From assembly GCA_003241875.1 (NCBI GenBank), contig QBLU01000002.1, forward strand, positions 62,001 to 126,000: a stretch of 64,000 nt of DNA. Reading direction: 5' to 3'. This stretch comes from Alphaproteobacteria bacterium. Lineage in GTDB: Bacteria; Pseudomonadota; Alphaproteobacteria; Sphingomonadales; Sphingomonadaceae. Of this stretch, positions 1 to 9,465 are shown in pieces; position 1 is the stretch's first letter, and every line of letters begins with the position of its first letter. The notes below the pieces were generated by a model, which had not been told where the DNA came from, ran no database searches, and saw only the letters and a list, made by a program, of their open reading frames with translations. The translations under genes and the position numbers were made by a program.

Positions 1-278
1 ATGAGCTCGAGCGCCTGGAAAATCTGTTCCTCGTTGTTGCTGATCAGCCGCCGCGGCGCAAAGCGCGCATCGGTGACCTGCTGCAACTGCGCCGTCGGCG
101 TCCGCGTCAGGGCCGGCAATTGTGCCTCGTTCCGGGGCCGAGTGAGCGCCAGTGCACCGCCGGTCGCGACGTGCTTCTGGTCTTCGACGGCCTCGAAATA
201 GACGCGAAAGCGTTCGAGTCCGAGGCCGCCGATAACGCCGATGAGCACGGCCGCAAAGATCACGATCTCGATTGTCAC
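1..278 (-). CDS. Membrane-anchored protein, C-terminus cut by window edge (possibly DUF2726-like)
   Basis: Manual reverse translation from a GTG at 278: VTIEIVIFAAVLIGVIGGLGLERFRVYFEAVEDQK...RRLISNNEEQIFQALEL; N-terminal TM helix; runs off the window. Confidence 0.5.
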   Translation of the reverse strand, partial: MTIEIVIFAAVLIGVIGGLGLERFRVYFEAVEDQKHVATGGALALTRPRNEAQLPALTRTPTAQLQQVTDARFAPRRLISNNEEQIFQALEL

Positions 279-400
279 GCCTGGCCCCCTAAACGCCCGG
301 CCGACACTAACAGACCGTTACGGAGACGCAAAGAGGCAAGACATGGTTAACGAAATTATAAACGCTTGTTAACGATATAGTTGTTTGCTCTCGGAAAGTA

Positions 401-1039
401 TTAACCAGCAAAGTTGCGGGCGGCAAAATCCCAGTTGAGATGCTTGTCGACGATCGCCTTCACATGGTCCGGCCGACGGTTCTGATAATCGAGATAATAG
501 GCATGTTCCCAGACATCGACGGTAAGCAAGGGCGTCGCACCATCGGTGAACGGCACCTCGGCATCGTCGGTGCTGACCGTCTTCAGCGTGCCGTCGACCA
601 GCACCAGCCAGCCCCAGCCGGTGCCGAACTGTTCGACGCTCGACTTGACCAGCGCTTCCTTCAGCGCGTCGAGGCTGCCGAAATCGCGGTCGATGGCCTC
701 GGCGAGGGCACCCGACGGCGTCTGCGCCTCGGGGCTGAGGCTGTTCCAGTAAAAATTGTGGTTCCAGCACTGGGCCGCGTTGTTGAAGATCTTCTTGCGG
801 TCGGCGTCGCCCGCCGTCGCCAGGATGACATCTTCCAGCGTGCCGCCGGCCAGCGGCGTGTCGGCGAGCAGCTTGTTGAGGGTATCGAAATAGCCCTTGT
901 GGTGCTTATCATAGTGAAAGCCGATGGTTTCGGCCGAGATCGTCGGCGCCAGCGCATCGCGGTCGAAGGGCAGCGGCTGCTGCGTCAGCGGCGACGCCTG
1001 GCTGGTCGGCGGCAGGGCTTCGAGCGTATCGGTCGTCAT
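401..1039 (-). CDS. sod: Superoxide dismutase [Fe/Mn]
   Basis: LPFDRDALAPTISAETIGFHYDKHHKGYFDTLN...AAQCWNHNFYW...FGTGWGWLV...DVWEHAYYLDYQNRR, classic Fe/Mn-SOD motifs. Start taken at MTTDTLEALPP inside the longer ORF 401-1903. Confidence 0.95.
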   Translation of the reverse strand: MTTDTLEALPPTSQASPLTQQPLPFDRDALAPTISAETIGFHYDKHHKGYFDTLNKLLADTPLAGGTLEDVILATAGDADRKKIFNNAAQCWNHNFYWNSLSPEAQTPSGALAEAIDRDFGSLDALKEALVKSSVEQFGTGWGWLVLVDGTLKTVSTDDAEVPFTDGATPLLTVDVWEHAYYLDYQNRRPDHVKAIVDKHLNWDFAARNFAG

Positions 1040-1062
1040 GGGGAATCTCCTCGGGTGTCCGC

Positions 1063-1668
1063 TCAGCGGTTCCCGAGGTAAACCCATGGCCGCAACGAGC
1101 GGTTCCGGTCGTGCCAGGCGGCAATGGTCGCAGCCGACTGCAGGGTGAGGTCGATGGCATCGAGGCCGCCGACCAGCATGGCCTTGGCCTCGGCGTTGAT
1201 TTCGAACGCGAAAGCCAGTGTGCCGGCGGTGACGCGCTGCGCCGGCAGGTCGATATGGACGGCAACATCGTGCGCCGCGAGAGCATCGACGGCGGCGCGC
1301 GGCAACGCCAGCGGCAGGACGCCGCCGCGGACGGCATTGCCGGCGAAGATCGGGCTGAAGCTCGGCGCGATCACCGCCCGGATGCCGTGTTCGGCAAGCG
1401 CCCAGACGGCGTGCTCGCGGCTCGAGCCGCAGCCGAAATTGGCGCCGGCGAGCAGGATGGCGGCGTCGCGGAAGCCCGGCCGGTTGAGGACGAATTCGGG
1501 GTTTTCGGTGCGGCCTTCGGTGTAACGGCGACCCGCGAACAGGCCGGCGGCGAGGCCGGTCTTGCCGGTGGTCTTCATCTCGCGCGACGGGATGATGATA
1601 TCGGTGTCGATATTGTCCTCGAGCAGCGGCGCCGCGAGCGAGGTGAGCGTGGTGAAGGGCGTGCTCAT
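1063..1668 (-). CDS. leuD: 3-isopropylmalate dehydratase small subunit
   Basis: LLEDNIDTDIIIPSREMK...GANFGCGSSREHAVWAL...FSPIFAGNAVRGGVLP, LeuD signatures; overlaps leuC stop. Confidence 0.93.
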   Translation of the reverse strand: MSTPFTTLTSLAAPLLEDNIDTDIIIPSREMKTTGKTGLAAGLFAGRRYTEGRTENPEFVLNRPGFRDAAILLAGANFGCGSSREHAVWALAEHGIRAVIAPSFSPIFAGNAVRGGVLPLALPRAAVDALAAHDVAVHIDLPAQRVTAGTLAFAFEINAEAKAMLVGGLDAIDLTLQSAATIAAWHDRNRSLRPWVYLGNR

Positions 1669-3023
1669 GGTGCGCTGATTCGCCCGGCGATGGCGCTGGC
1701 GGCGACGACTTCGGGGCTGGCGATATGGGTGCGGGTGCCGGGGCCCTGGCGGCTTTCGAAGTTGCGGTTGGTGCTGGAGATGACACGCTGCCCGGCGCCG
1801 AAGCTTTCGCCGCCGGCGAAGAAGCACATCGAGCAGCCCGATTCGCGCCATTCGAAGCCGGCGGCGGTGAAGACGGCGTCGAGCCCTTCGGCTTCCGCGG
1901 CACGCTTCACCGCCGATGATCCGGGCACGACGATGGCGCGCACACCGTTGGCGACATGCCGGCCGGCGACGATGGCGGCGGCGCGCTGCAGGTCCGACAG
2001 GCGGCTGTTGGTGCAGCTGCCGATGAAGGCGCCGTCGATGGCGAGGCCGGCGAGCGGCTGGCCAGGATGGAGCCCCATATAGGCCAGCGAACCCGGCGCC
2101 GCGTCCGCAGGCACGACGCCATCGAGCGGCACCGATTGCGCCGGCGAGGTGCCCCAGCTCACCATCGGCGCGATGCCGGCGGCGTCGATGCTGATCTCGC
2201 GGTCGAATGCGGCGTCGGCGTCGCCGGGCAATTGCCGCCATTCGGCAAGGGCGCGGTCCCATAGCGCGCCGGCAGGCGCATAGCGGCGGCCCCTGAGCCA
2301 GGCGAAGGTCGTGTCGTCGGGCGCGATCACGGCGGAAAAGGCGGCGAATTCGGTGGCCATGTTGCACAGCGTCATGCGCGCCTCCATCGGCAGCGCGGTC
2401 ACGGCGCTGCCGGCGAATTCGATGGCATGGCCCTGCCCGCCGGCGGCGCCGTGGCGGGCGATGAGCGCCAGCGCCATGTCCTTGGCGGTGACGCCGGGCC
2501 GAAGGGTGCCGTCGAACGTGACTCGCATGGTCGGCGGGCGGTCGATGCGCAGCGTGCCGGTAGCCAGCGCATGTTCGGCCTCGGTCGAGCCGATGCCCCA
2601 GGCCAGCGCGCCGACGGCGCCTTGCGTGCAGCTGTGGCTGTCGGGGGCGACCAGCGTCAGGCCGGGCAGCACGATGCCGAGTTCGGGCGAGACGACATGG
2701 ACGATGCCCTGGTCCGGATCGCCGATGTCGAAGACGGTGAGCCCGGCGGCATGGGCGGCGGCGCGAGTTTCGGTGATGAAGGCGGTGCCGCCGGGCATCG
2801 TCGTCGCGTCGGTGCGGCCGGGGCGCGTGTCGACGATATGATCCATGGCGACAAAGGCCCGCGCCGGATCGGCGACGCCGCGCCCGGCGGCGGCCAGGCT
2901 GTTGAGCGCCGCGGCGCCGGTGCGTTCGTGGAGGAAGATGCGATCTATGGCGATGATGGTGGCGCCGCCGGGGGTTTCGGCGATGGCATGGGCGGCCCAG
3001 AGCTTGTCGAACAGGCTGGGCAT
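1665..3023 (-). CDS. leuC: 3-isopropylmalate dehydratase large subunit
   Basis: MPSLFDKLWAAHAI...PDSHSCTQGAVGALAWGIGSTEAEHALATGTL...GSCTNSRLSDLQRAA...CSMCFF, aconitase-family Fe-S motifs. Confidence 0.95.
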   Translation of the reverse strand: MPSLFDKLWAAHAIAETPGGATIIAIDRIFLHERTGAAALNSLAAAGRGVADPARAFVAMDHIVDTRPGRTDATTMPGGTAFITETRAAAHAAGLTVFDIGDPDQGIVHVVSPELGIVLPGLTLVAPDSHSCTQGAVGALAWGIGSTEAEHALATGTLRIDRPPTMRVTFDGTLRPGVTAKDMALALIARHGAAGGQGHAIEFAGSAVTALPMEARMTLCNMATEFAAFSAVIAPDDTTFAWLRGRRYAPAGALWDRALAEWRQLPGDADAAFDREISIDAAGIAPMVSWGTSPAQSVPLDGVVPADAAPGSLAYMGLHPGQPLAGLAIDGAFIGSCTNSRLSDLQRAAAIVAGRHVANGVRAIVVPGSSAVKRAAEAEGLDAVFTAAGFEWRESGCSMCFFAGGESFGAGQRVISSTNRNFESRQGPGTRTHIASPEVVAASAIAGRISAP

Positions 3024-4123
3024 CAGCGGGCGGTCGCCACGGCCAGCCGGGTGATCAGGAATTCGGCCGGGCGCAGCGGGGCGTGGCCGATCTCGACGAT
3101 CAGCCGCCCGGCGGCGACATCGGCCGCGGTCGTCGTCGTTGCGTCACAGCGCACGAAAAACGCCTGTTCGGGCTTGCTGCCGGCCAGTCCGCCATCCCGC
3201 CACAAACGGTCGAGAAAGCCCTCCACCGTCGCGCGCACCCGGGCCCGGAGCGCCGGTTCATCGGCTTCGAACGCGACCCATCCGAGGCTGTGGGTGATCG
3301 ACGCCGCGATCGTCGCGGCAAGGCGGCGGACCGGCACATATTTCCATTCGGGGTCGCTCGACAGGGTGCGGCTACCCCAGACCAGCAGGCCCTTGCCGGG
3401 AAAGGCGCGGATGACGTTGATGCCTTCGGGGTTGAGAAGCTCCTGCTCCGCGGTGGTGATGGCCTGCGTTGCGGCGACTCCGGCCAGCGGCAGGTTCGCG
3501 GGTGCTTTCCAGACGCCGCGGTCGCGGTCGTTGCGGGCGATGGCGCCGGCGACGATCGACGACGGGGCCAGCATGCTGCCGTCGCGCGTGCGCAGCCACG
3601 GCCAGTAGAGCGCCGCGGCCGGGGTGTCGAACGGCCGGCGCCAGTCGCGCAGCGCGGCGATCGACAGGCCGGCGGGCGCGTCGAGCAGCGCCAGGCGGTT
3701 GCTCAATGGCGCTGCCGCCAGCGCGACCAGCGCCTGCATCGTCGCATCGGCCGCCGCCGGGCGCAGCGCCTGGACATCGGGCGCGGCGACCAATGCCGCA
3801 TCGGTATCGGCGAGCCGGGCGACCGCCGCCGCCGGGTCACCATCGGACGCGACGGAAACGATGTGCAGGCGACCGCCGCCATTGGCGAAGAAGCCCTGCA
3901 CCGCCGGCCACAACACATTGGGCGTGCCGTCGGACAGCGGCGCCATCGACCAGTAGCGGCCGAATTCCGCCGCCGACGTCAGGACTTGCCCAGGCGGCGC
4001 GGCGCCGGGCACCGGCTCGGCAAGGCCGACAAAGCCGGCAACACCGGTATCGAGCGCGGCGATCGGCGGCGGCGGGCTGCCGGGTTCCGCGATGTACACG
4101 CCGGGGGTGGTGTATTCCGCCAT
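3023..4123 (-). CDS. Contractile tail sheath-like protein (phage/eCIS sheath family)
   Basis: N-term MAEYTTPGVYIAEPG; VQGFFANGGGRLHIV; C-term LLNPEGINVIRAFPGKGLLVWGSRTLSSDPEWKYVPVRRLAATIAASITHSLGWVAFE...QAFFVRCDATTTT...GRLIVEIGHAPLRPAEFLITRL, typical sheath C-terminal domain. Stop codon overlaps leuC ATG. Confidence 0.88.
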   Translation of the reverse strand: MAEYTTPGVYIAEPGSPPPPIAALDTGVAGFVGLAEPVPGAAPPGQVLTSAAEFGRYWSMAPLSDGTPNVLWPAVQGFFANGGGRLHIVSVASDGDPAAAVARLADTDAALVAAPDVQALRPAAADATMQALVALAAAPLSNRLALLDAPAGLSIAALRDWRRPFDTPAAALYWPWLRTRDGSMLAPSSIVAGAIARNDRDRGVWKAPANLPLAGVAATQAITTAEQELLNPEGINVIRAFPGKGLLVWGSRTLSSDPEWKYVPVRRLAATIAASITHSLGWVAFEADEPALRARVRATVEGFLDRLWRDGGLAGSKPEQAFFVRCDATTTTAADVAAGRLIVEIGHAPLRPAEFLITRLAVATAR

Positions 4124-4155
4124 CGCGCGACCTTAATCGCCTTGGCCGGGTCCCG

Positions 4156-4556
4156 CTAGAACCACAGGTCGCGGACGCAGCGACCGTCGGAGGGCAGATC
4201 CTCGAAGCTGTCGCGGCCGTCGAAATGGTCATGGCGAGGTCGGCGACCACCGCGGGCGGAGCCAGCCGGACGTTGACGGCGATGCGGCGCCGGCCATCGG
4301 GCTCCAGTCGCAGCCCGCGCCAGGCGGTGACGCCGGCGCAGACCGGGCAAAAGCGGATCTCAAGCGACGGCTCGCCCTTGCCCGGGCGGCGATAGGCGGC
4401 GGTCGCGCCGGTCAGTGCAATGCGCTCGCCTTCGAAATCATAGGCCCAGAGCGCACCATATCGGCGGCACAAGGTGCAGTTGCAGGCCGTGATCGAACCG
4501 GGGTCGCCGATGAGCGTCCAGCCGGCGCCACCGCAATGACAACTGCCGCCAAGCAT
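4156..4556 (-). pseudogene. GFA family protein (Mss4-like, glutathione-dependent formaldehyde-activating-like), frameshifted
   Basis: MLGGSCHCGGAGWTLIG...ACNCTLCRRYGALW...IRFCPVCAGVTAWRG...NVRLAPPAVVADLAMT in one frame, then HFDGRDSFEDLPSDGRCVRDLWF* in another. One missing nucleotide near 4228 would join them as LAMTHFDGRDSFEDLP. Confidence 0.75.
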
Positions 4557-4593
4557 CTCTGGACCCGCCTTTCCGTCACGTTGGACTACAAAG

Positions 4594-4700
4594 CCGCTCA
4601 GGCTGAGCTTGTCGAAGCCGTGTCGCAAAGCGCCTGAGCTGGTCGAAGCCGCGTGCAGGGCGGGCTCGCGGGGGCGACGACAAGCTCAGCGTGAGCGGGT
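4594..4700. repeat. REP-like palindromic repeat cluster, family A (CCGCTCAGGCTGAGCTTGTCGAAGCC)
   Basis: ccgctcaggctgagcttgtcgaagccg (4594-4620), degenerate cgcctgagctggtcgaagcc (4631-4650), inverted cgacaagctcagcgtgagcggg (4677-4699). Same core recurs at 41830-41935. Confidence 0.8.
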
Positions 4701-4719
4701 CAATCGACTGATAACAACG

Positions 4720-6051
4720 CTAATGCAGTTTCAGTTTCGGGCGGACCACCTGGTTGACGTGGCCGACGAGGAGCAATGACAGCCCCTTGATCCAGCCGTG
4801 GATGGCGATCAGGTGCATGCGGTAGAGCGAGGTATAGACCAGCCGCGCCAGCCGGCCCTCGATCGCCATGCGGCCGCCGACAAGGTTCCCCATCAGGCTG
4901 CCGACCGTCGTGTAGCGCGCCAGGCTGACCAGCGAGCCCTTGTCTTGGTAGACGAAATGGCGGAGCGGCTTGCCGTCGATCAGCGCGCGGATGTTGTGAT
5001 AGGCCGTCGTCGCCATCTGGTGCGCCGCCTGGGCACGCGGCGGAATCGGCTTGCCCTCCCCTTCCGGCACATACCAGGCGCAGTCGCCGATGGCGAAGAT
5101 GCGGTCGTCGAGCGTCGTCTGCAGCGTGGCGCCGACGACGAGCTGGTTGTTGCGGGTGGTTTCGAGACCGCCGATGGCTTTCAGGAAATCGGCGCCCTTC
5201 ACCCCCGCGGCCCAGACCTTCAGGTCGGCGGGGATGGTCTCGCCATCCTTGGTGATGATGGCGTCCGCCGTCGCCGATGTGACCTGGGTGGCGGTCAGCA
5301 CGCGGACGCCAAGCGCTTGGAGTTCCTCGGTCGCGGCGCCGGCGAGCTTTTCCGGCAGCGCCGGCAGGATGCGCGGCCCGGCCTCGATCAGCGTCACCTG
5401 CAGGCGTTTTTCGTCGAACACCTCGAGGCCATAGAAGCCCAGCGCCGTCGCTGCCGAATACAGCTCCGCTGCCAGCTCAACGCCGGTGGCGCCGCCGCCG
5501 ACGATGGCGACCCGGGCATAGGCATCGGCGCCGGGATCCTGGGTCATCGTCCGCGACACGCGCAGGCACTGGTTGAGCAGGCGGCGGCGGAAGCGATCGG
5601 CATCGGCGCGGGTATCGAGCGACAGGCAATGCTCGCGCACGCCCGGGGTGCCGAAATCGTTCGACACCGAGCCGACGGCCATCACGAGATAATCATAACG
5701 GATGCGGTGGCGGCCGATGACTTCGCTGCCGTCCTCGTCCTTGATCGGTGCGACGACGATCTGCTGGGCTTCGCGATCGATGGCTTCGAGCGCGCCGTCG
5801 AAATAGCGATAGCCCCAGCGATAGGCATGGCCGCGATAGCCGACCTCGTCGAGATTGGCATCGAGCGAACCGGCCGCGACCTCGTGCAGCAGCGGCTTCC
5901 AGATGTGCGTCGAGTTGCGATCGACGAGGATGATGTCGAAATCCTCGCGCGACAGATGGCCGCCGAGCTTTGCCACCAGCTCGAGCCCGCCGGCGCCGCC
6001 GCCGACGACGACAATCTGGGTTTTCTTGCCGTCTGGTCTGGTGCGCGGCAT
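4720..6051 (-). CDS. ndh: NAD(P)/FAD-dependent oxidoreductase, type II NADH dehydrogenase
   Basis: QIVVVGGGAGGLELVAKLG; VAIVGGGATGVELAAEL; VWAAGVKG; FAIGDCAWY; VYQDKGSLVSLARYTTVG, NDH-2 motifs. Confidence 0.92.
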   Translation of the reverse strand: MPRTRPDGKKTQIVVVGGGAGGLELVAKLGGHLSREDFDIILVDRNSTHIWKPLLHEVAAGSLDANLDEVGYRGHAYRWGYRYFDGALEAIDREAQQIVVAPIKDEDGSEVIGRHRIRYDYLVMAVGSVSNDFGTPGVREHCLSLDTRADADRFRRRLLNQCLRVSRTMTQDPGADAYARVAIVGGGATGVELAAELYSAATALGFYGLEVFDEKRLQVTLIEAGPRILPALPEKLAGAATEELQALGVRVLTATQVTSATADAIITKDGETIPADLKVWAAGVKGADFLKAIGGLETTRNNQLVVGATLQTTLDDRIFAIGDCAWYVPEGEGKPIPPRAQAAHQMATTAYHNIRALIDGKPLRHFVYQDKGSLVSLARYTTVGSLMGNLVGGRMAIEGRLARLVYTSLYRMHLIAIHGWIKGLSLLLVGHVNQVVRPKLKLH

Positions 6052-6165
6052 CGGGCCCCCTTGCTGGTTGCCCCTGAGTAGCGGGGTCGGCGGCTTTTCT
6101 CAAAGCAGAAATGCCGCGGTGCAGCGATGGATGACAGCGACGGGTCTGTCAGGCAGAACCGGGCC

Positions 6166-7029
6166 ATGCGCCGCGCCCTGGCCATGTTCTCCCTCGCCCT
6201 GTCGCTGGCGCTGCCCGGATCGGCGCGGCCCGCCCGGCAACCGACCGCCGCCGAGCGTGCCGAAGCGGCGATGATCAAGCGTTTCGAGCCGCTGGCGATC
6301 GAGGATGCGCTGATCGACCAGCAGGCACGCATCACCGCCGCGGTCGCCGCGTTGCCGGCCCCTGGCAGCGTGCCGGAAATGCCGGTGCTGGCGATCGGCG
6401 GCGAGGGCTATCTCGCCTTGTTCGACCGCGAGGCCCGGCGGGCGGCAAAGGTGCTGGCGGCGCGCGGCGGCGGCCCGGCGCTGGTGCTGAGCAATACGCC
6501 GGAACAGGTCTTTTCGGGGCTGCTCGCCTCGCGGCGGACGATGGCGCTGGCGGTGGCGGCGCTGGGCCGGCGCGCGCGGCCGGGGGATACGCTGGTGGTT
6601 TACCTGACCTCGCACGGCGGCCCCGACGGCAGCATCGCGATGGATGCGCCCTATATCGATTTCGCGCCGATGACCGCGGTGGACCTTGCCAAGGCGATGG
6701 ACGCCGCCGGGTTTCGCCGCCGGGTCGTGATCGTGTCGGCCTGCTATGGCGCCAGCTGGATACCGGCGCTGGCCAGCCCGACGACGATCGTCGTCGCGGC
6801 AGCGGCGGCCGACCGCACGTCGTTCGGCTGCGATGACAGCCGCGACCTGACGTTGTTCGGCGAGGCGCTGATCGGCGCGCTGGGCACGCCCGGCGTGTCG
6901 CTGGCGACGGCCTTTGCCGCGGCCAAGGCGCGGATCGCCGCGCAGGAACGCGCCATGAAGATCACGCCGTCGCTGCCGGAAGCCCGGGTGGGCGCCGGGA
7001 TGCAGGCGGTCTGGACGGGGCCTGGCTGA
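6166..7029 (+). CDS. C13 (legumain-like) family peptidase, secreted
   Basis: Signal peptide MRRALAMFSLALSLALPGSARP; LVVYLTSHGGPDG (catalytic His) and VVIVSACYGASW (catalytic Cys). Confidence 0.85.
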   Translation: MRRALAMFSLALSLALPGSARPARQPTAAERAEAAMIKRFEPLAIEDALIDQQARITAAVAALPAPGSVPEMPVLAIGGEGYLALFDREARRAAKVLAARGGGPALVLSNTPEQVFSGLLASRRTMALAVAALGRRARPGDTLVVYLTSHGGPDGSIAMDAPYIDFAPMTAVDLAKAMDAAGFRRRVVIVSACYGASWIPALASPTTIVVAAAAADRTSFGCDDSRDLTLFGEALIGALGTPGVSLATAFAAAKARIAAQERAMKITPSLPEARVGAGMQAVWTGPG

Positions 7030-7192
7030 GGCGCTGGTGCCAGGCTGTATTGACGAAGACCGGGTAAAGGCCGGCGCGGCGTGCTGGTCGGTGCCGGTGT
7101 CGCGTCGACGGCCTATCCGCTGAAACGCTGATCCCGGGCGCGGACCGCAAGCCTTTCTCGACTTGCACGCCCGGCTTCGCTATCGCCCGCGC

Positions 7193-9352
7193 ATGACCGA
7201 GATCACACCGCAGATCGTTGCCGAGCACGGCTTTACCCCCGACGAGTACGACCGCGTCGTCGCGTCGATGGGGCGGGTGCCTAACATGCTCGAACTCGGC
7301 ATCTTTTCGGTGATGTGGTCGGAACATTGTTCCTACAAGTCGTCACGCATCCACCTCGCCAAGCTGCCGACCAAGGGCCCTCACGTGATCTGCGGCCCCG
7401 GCGAGAATGCCGGCGTCATCGATATCGGCGATGGCGACGCCGCCATCTTCAAGATGGAAAGCCACAACCACCCGAGCTTCATCGAGCCCTACCAGGGCGC
7501 GGCGACGGGTGTCGGCGGCATCCTGCGCGACGTCTTCACCATGGGCGCGCGGCCGGTCGCCAACATGAACGCGCTGCGCTTTGGCGAGATCGACGCACCA
7601 AAGATGAAGCACCTCATCAAGGGCGTCGTCGCCGGCATCGGCGGCTATGGCAATTGCGTCGGCGTGCCGACCGTCGGCGGCGAGACCAACTTCCACAAGG
7701 CGTACAACGGCAACATCATCGTCAACGCGATGACGGTCGGGATCGCCAAACAGAACAAGATTTTCTATTCGGCGGCCGCCGGCATCGGCAATCCGGTCGT
7801 CTATGTCGGGTCGAAGACCGGGCGCGACGGCATCCATGGCGCGACCATGGCCAGCGCCGAATTCGACGACGAGAGCGAGGACAAGCGCCCGACCGTGCAG
7901 GTCGGCGACCCGTTCACCGAGAAATTGCTGATCGAGGCCTGCCTTGAGCTGATGGCATCGGACGCCATCGTCGCCATCCAGGACATGGGCGCCGCCGGCC
8001 TGACATCATCGAGCGTCGAGATGGCGTCGAAGGGTGGCGTCGGCCTGCGCCTCGACCTCGACAAGGTGCCGGTGCGCGAGGAGCGCATGACGCCCTACGA
8101 GATGATGCTGTCGGAGAGCCAGGAGCGCATGCTGATGGTGCTCAAGCCCGGCCGCGAAGCCTTTGCCGAAGCCATCTTCCGGAAATGGGAACTGGATTTC
8201 GCGGTGATCGGCGAGGTCGTCGAAGGCGGCAATCTGACCCTGATGTTCCATGGCGAAAAGGTCGGCGACATTCCGCTGGCGCCGCTCGCCGATGCCGCGC
8301 CGAAATATGATCGCCCCTGGGTCCCGACGCCGAAGCGCGCGCCGCTGACGGACGTGCCCGAGAGCGCCGACATCGCCGCCGATCTGCTGACGCTGATGGC
8401 CTGCCCCGACCTCGCGTCGAAGCGCTGGATCTGGGAACAGTACGACCACATGGTCGGCGCCGACACGGTGCAGCGGCCCGGCGGCGACGCCGCGGTGGTG
8501 CGCGTGCACGGCACGACAAAGGCGCTGGCGATCACGACCGATTGCACGCCGCGCTATTGCTTCGCCGACCCGGTCGAGGGCGGCCGGCAGGCGGTCGCGG
8601 AGGCGTGGCGCAACCTGATTTCCGTCGGCGCCCAGCCGCTGGCGATCACCGACTGCATGAATTTCGGCGCGCCGACCCGGCCCGAGATCATGGGCCAGTT
8701 CGTCGGCTGCATCGAGGGCATGGCCGAAGCCTGCACCGCGCTGGATTTCCCGGTCGTGTCGGGCAATGTGAGTTTGTACAATGAAACCAATGGCGTCGGG
8801 ATCCTGCCGACGCCGGCAATCGGTGGCGTTGGCGTGATCGCCGATTACGACCGCCAGATGACATTGGGGTTCAAGCAGCCCGGCCAGGCGATCTATGTGC
8901 TCGGCGAGGCCGACGGCGATCACCTCGGCCAGTCGCTGTGGTTGCGCGAATGCCAGGGCCGCGAGGACGGTCCACCGCCGCCGGTCGACCTCGCTGCCGA
9001 GCGCCGCGCCGGTGATTTCATTGCGCGCATGATCGCCGATGGCGCGGTCACCGCGGTGCATGACGTCGCGGACGGCGGCGTGCTGGTCGCGGTCGCGGAG
9101 ATGGCGCTGGCCAGCGGCATCGGCGCCAGCCTCGATCCGATGAGCACCGGCGCCGCGTTCGGCGAGGGCCAGGGCCGCTATGTGGTGACGGTACAGGCCG
9201 GGCTGACCTTTCTGGAGACACCGGTGCCGATGCGGCGGATCGGGCAGACCGACGGCGATGCGCTGGCCGTCGGCGACGCGGGGCTGTCGCTGGCGGCGTT
9301 GCGCGCGGCGCATGAGGGAGCGTTGCCGGCGCTGCTCAAGGGCGAGATCTAA
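7193..9352 (+). CDS. purL: Phosphoribosylformylglycinamidine synthase subunit PurL
   Basis: [22 protein letters not shown]...[14 protein letters not shown]...[14 protein letters not shown]...[25 protein letters not shown]. Confidence 0.97.
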   Translation: MTEITPQIVAEHGFTPDEYDRVVASMGRVPNMLELGIFSVMWSEHCSYKSSRIHLAKLPTKGPHVICGPGENAGVIDIGDGDAAIFKMESHNHPSFIEPYQGAATGVGGILRDVFTMGARPVANMNALRFGEIDAPKMKHLIKGVVAGIGGYGNCVGVPTVGGETNFHKAYNGNIIVNAMTVGIAKQNKIFYSAAAGIGNPVVYVGSKTGRDGIHGATMASAEFDDESEDKRPTVQVGDPFTEKLLIEACLELMASDAIVAIQDMGAAGLTSSSVEMASKGGVGLRLDLDKVPVREERMTPYEMMLSESQERMLMVLKPGREAFAEAIFRKWELDFAVIGEVVEGGNLTLMFHGEKVGDIPLAPLADAAPKYDRPWVPTPKRAPLTDVPESADIAADLLTLMACPDLASKRWIWEQYDHMVGADTVQRPGGDAAVVRVHGTTKALAITTDCTPRYCFADPVEGGRQAVAEAWRNLISVGAQPLAITDCMNFGAPTRPEIMGQFVGCIEGMAEACTALDFPVVSGNVSLYNETNGVGILPTPAIGGVGVIADYDRQMTLGFKQPGQAIYVLGEADGDHLGQSLWLRECQGREDGPPPPVDLAAERRAGDFIARMIADGAVTAVHDVADGGVLVAVAEMALASGIGASLDPMSTGAAFGEGQGRYVVTVQAGLTFLETPVPMRRIGQTDGDALAVGDAGLSLAALRAAHEGALPALLKGEI

Positions 9353-9355
9353 CCT

Positions 9356-9382
9356 GTCATCCCGGCGCAGGCCGGGATGACG
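9356..9382. repeat. REP-like palindrome, family B (GTCATCCCGGC/GCCGGGATGAC)
   Basis: gtcatcccggcgcaggccgggatgac directly after the purL stop; core shared with 38832-38943. Confidence 0.7.
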
Positions 9383-9465
9383 CGTGCGGGGGGCAATCTT
9401 GAATTCGCGGCAACCCGGGCCACATCATCCCGGCGGCAGCTTGCCGCTGGAGTATGCTCTGCCCG

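Noticed and set aside
401-1903. 500-aa minus-strand ORF extending upstream of SOD
   Set aside because: Only the last ~212 aa are SOD; the N-terminal part is an out-of-frame read through leuD (low-complexity Arg/Ala/Pro).
8006-9313. 435-aa minus-strand ORF opposite purL
   Set aside because: Antisense shadow of a clearly coding strand.
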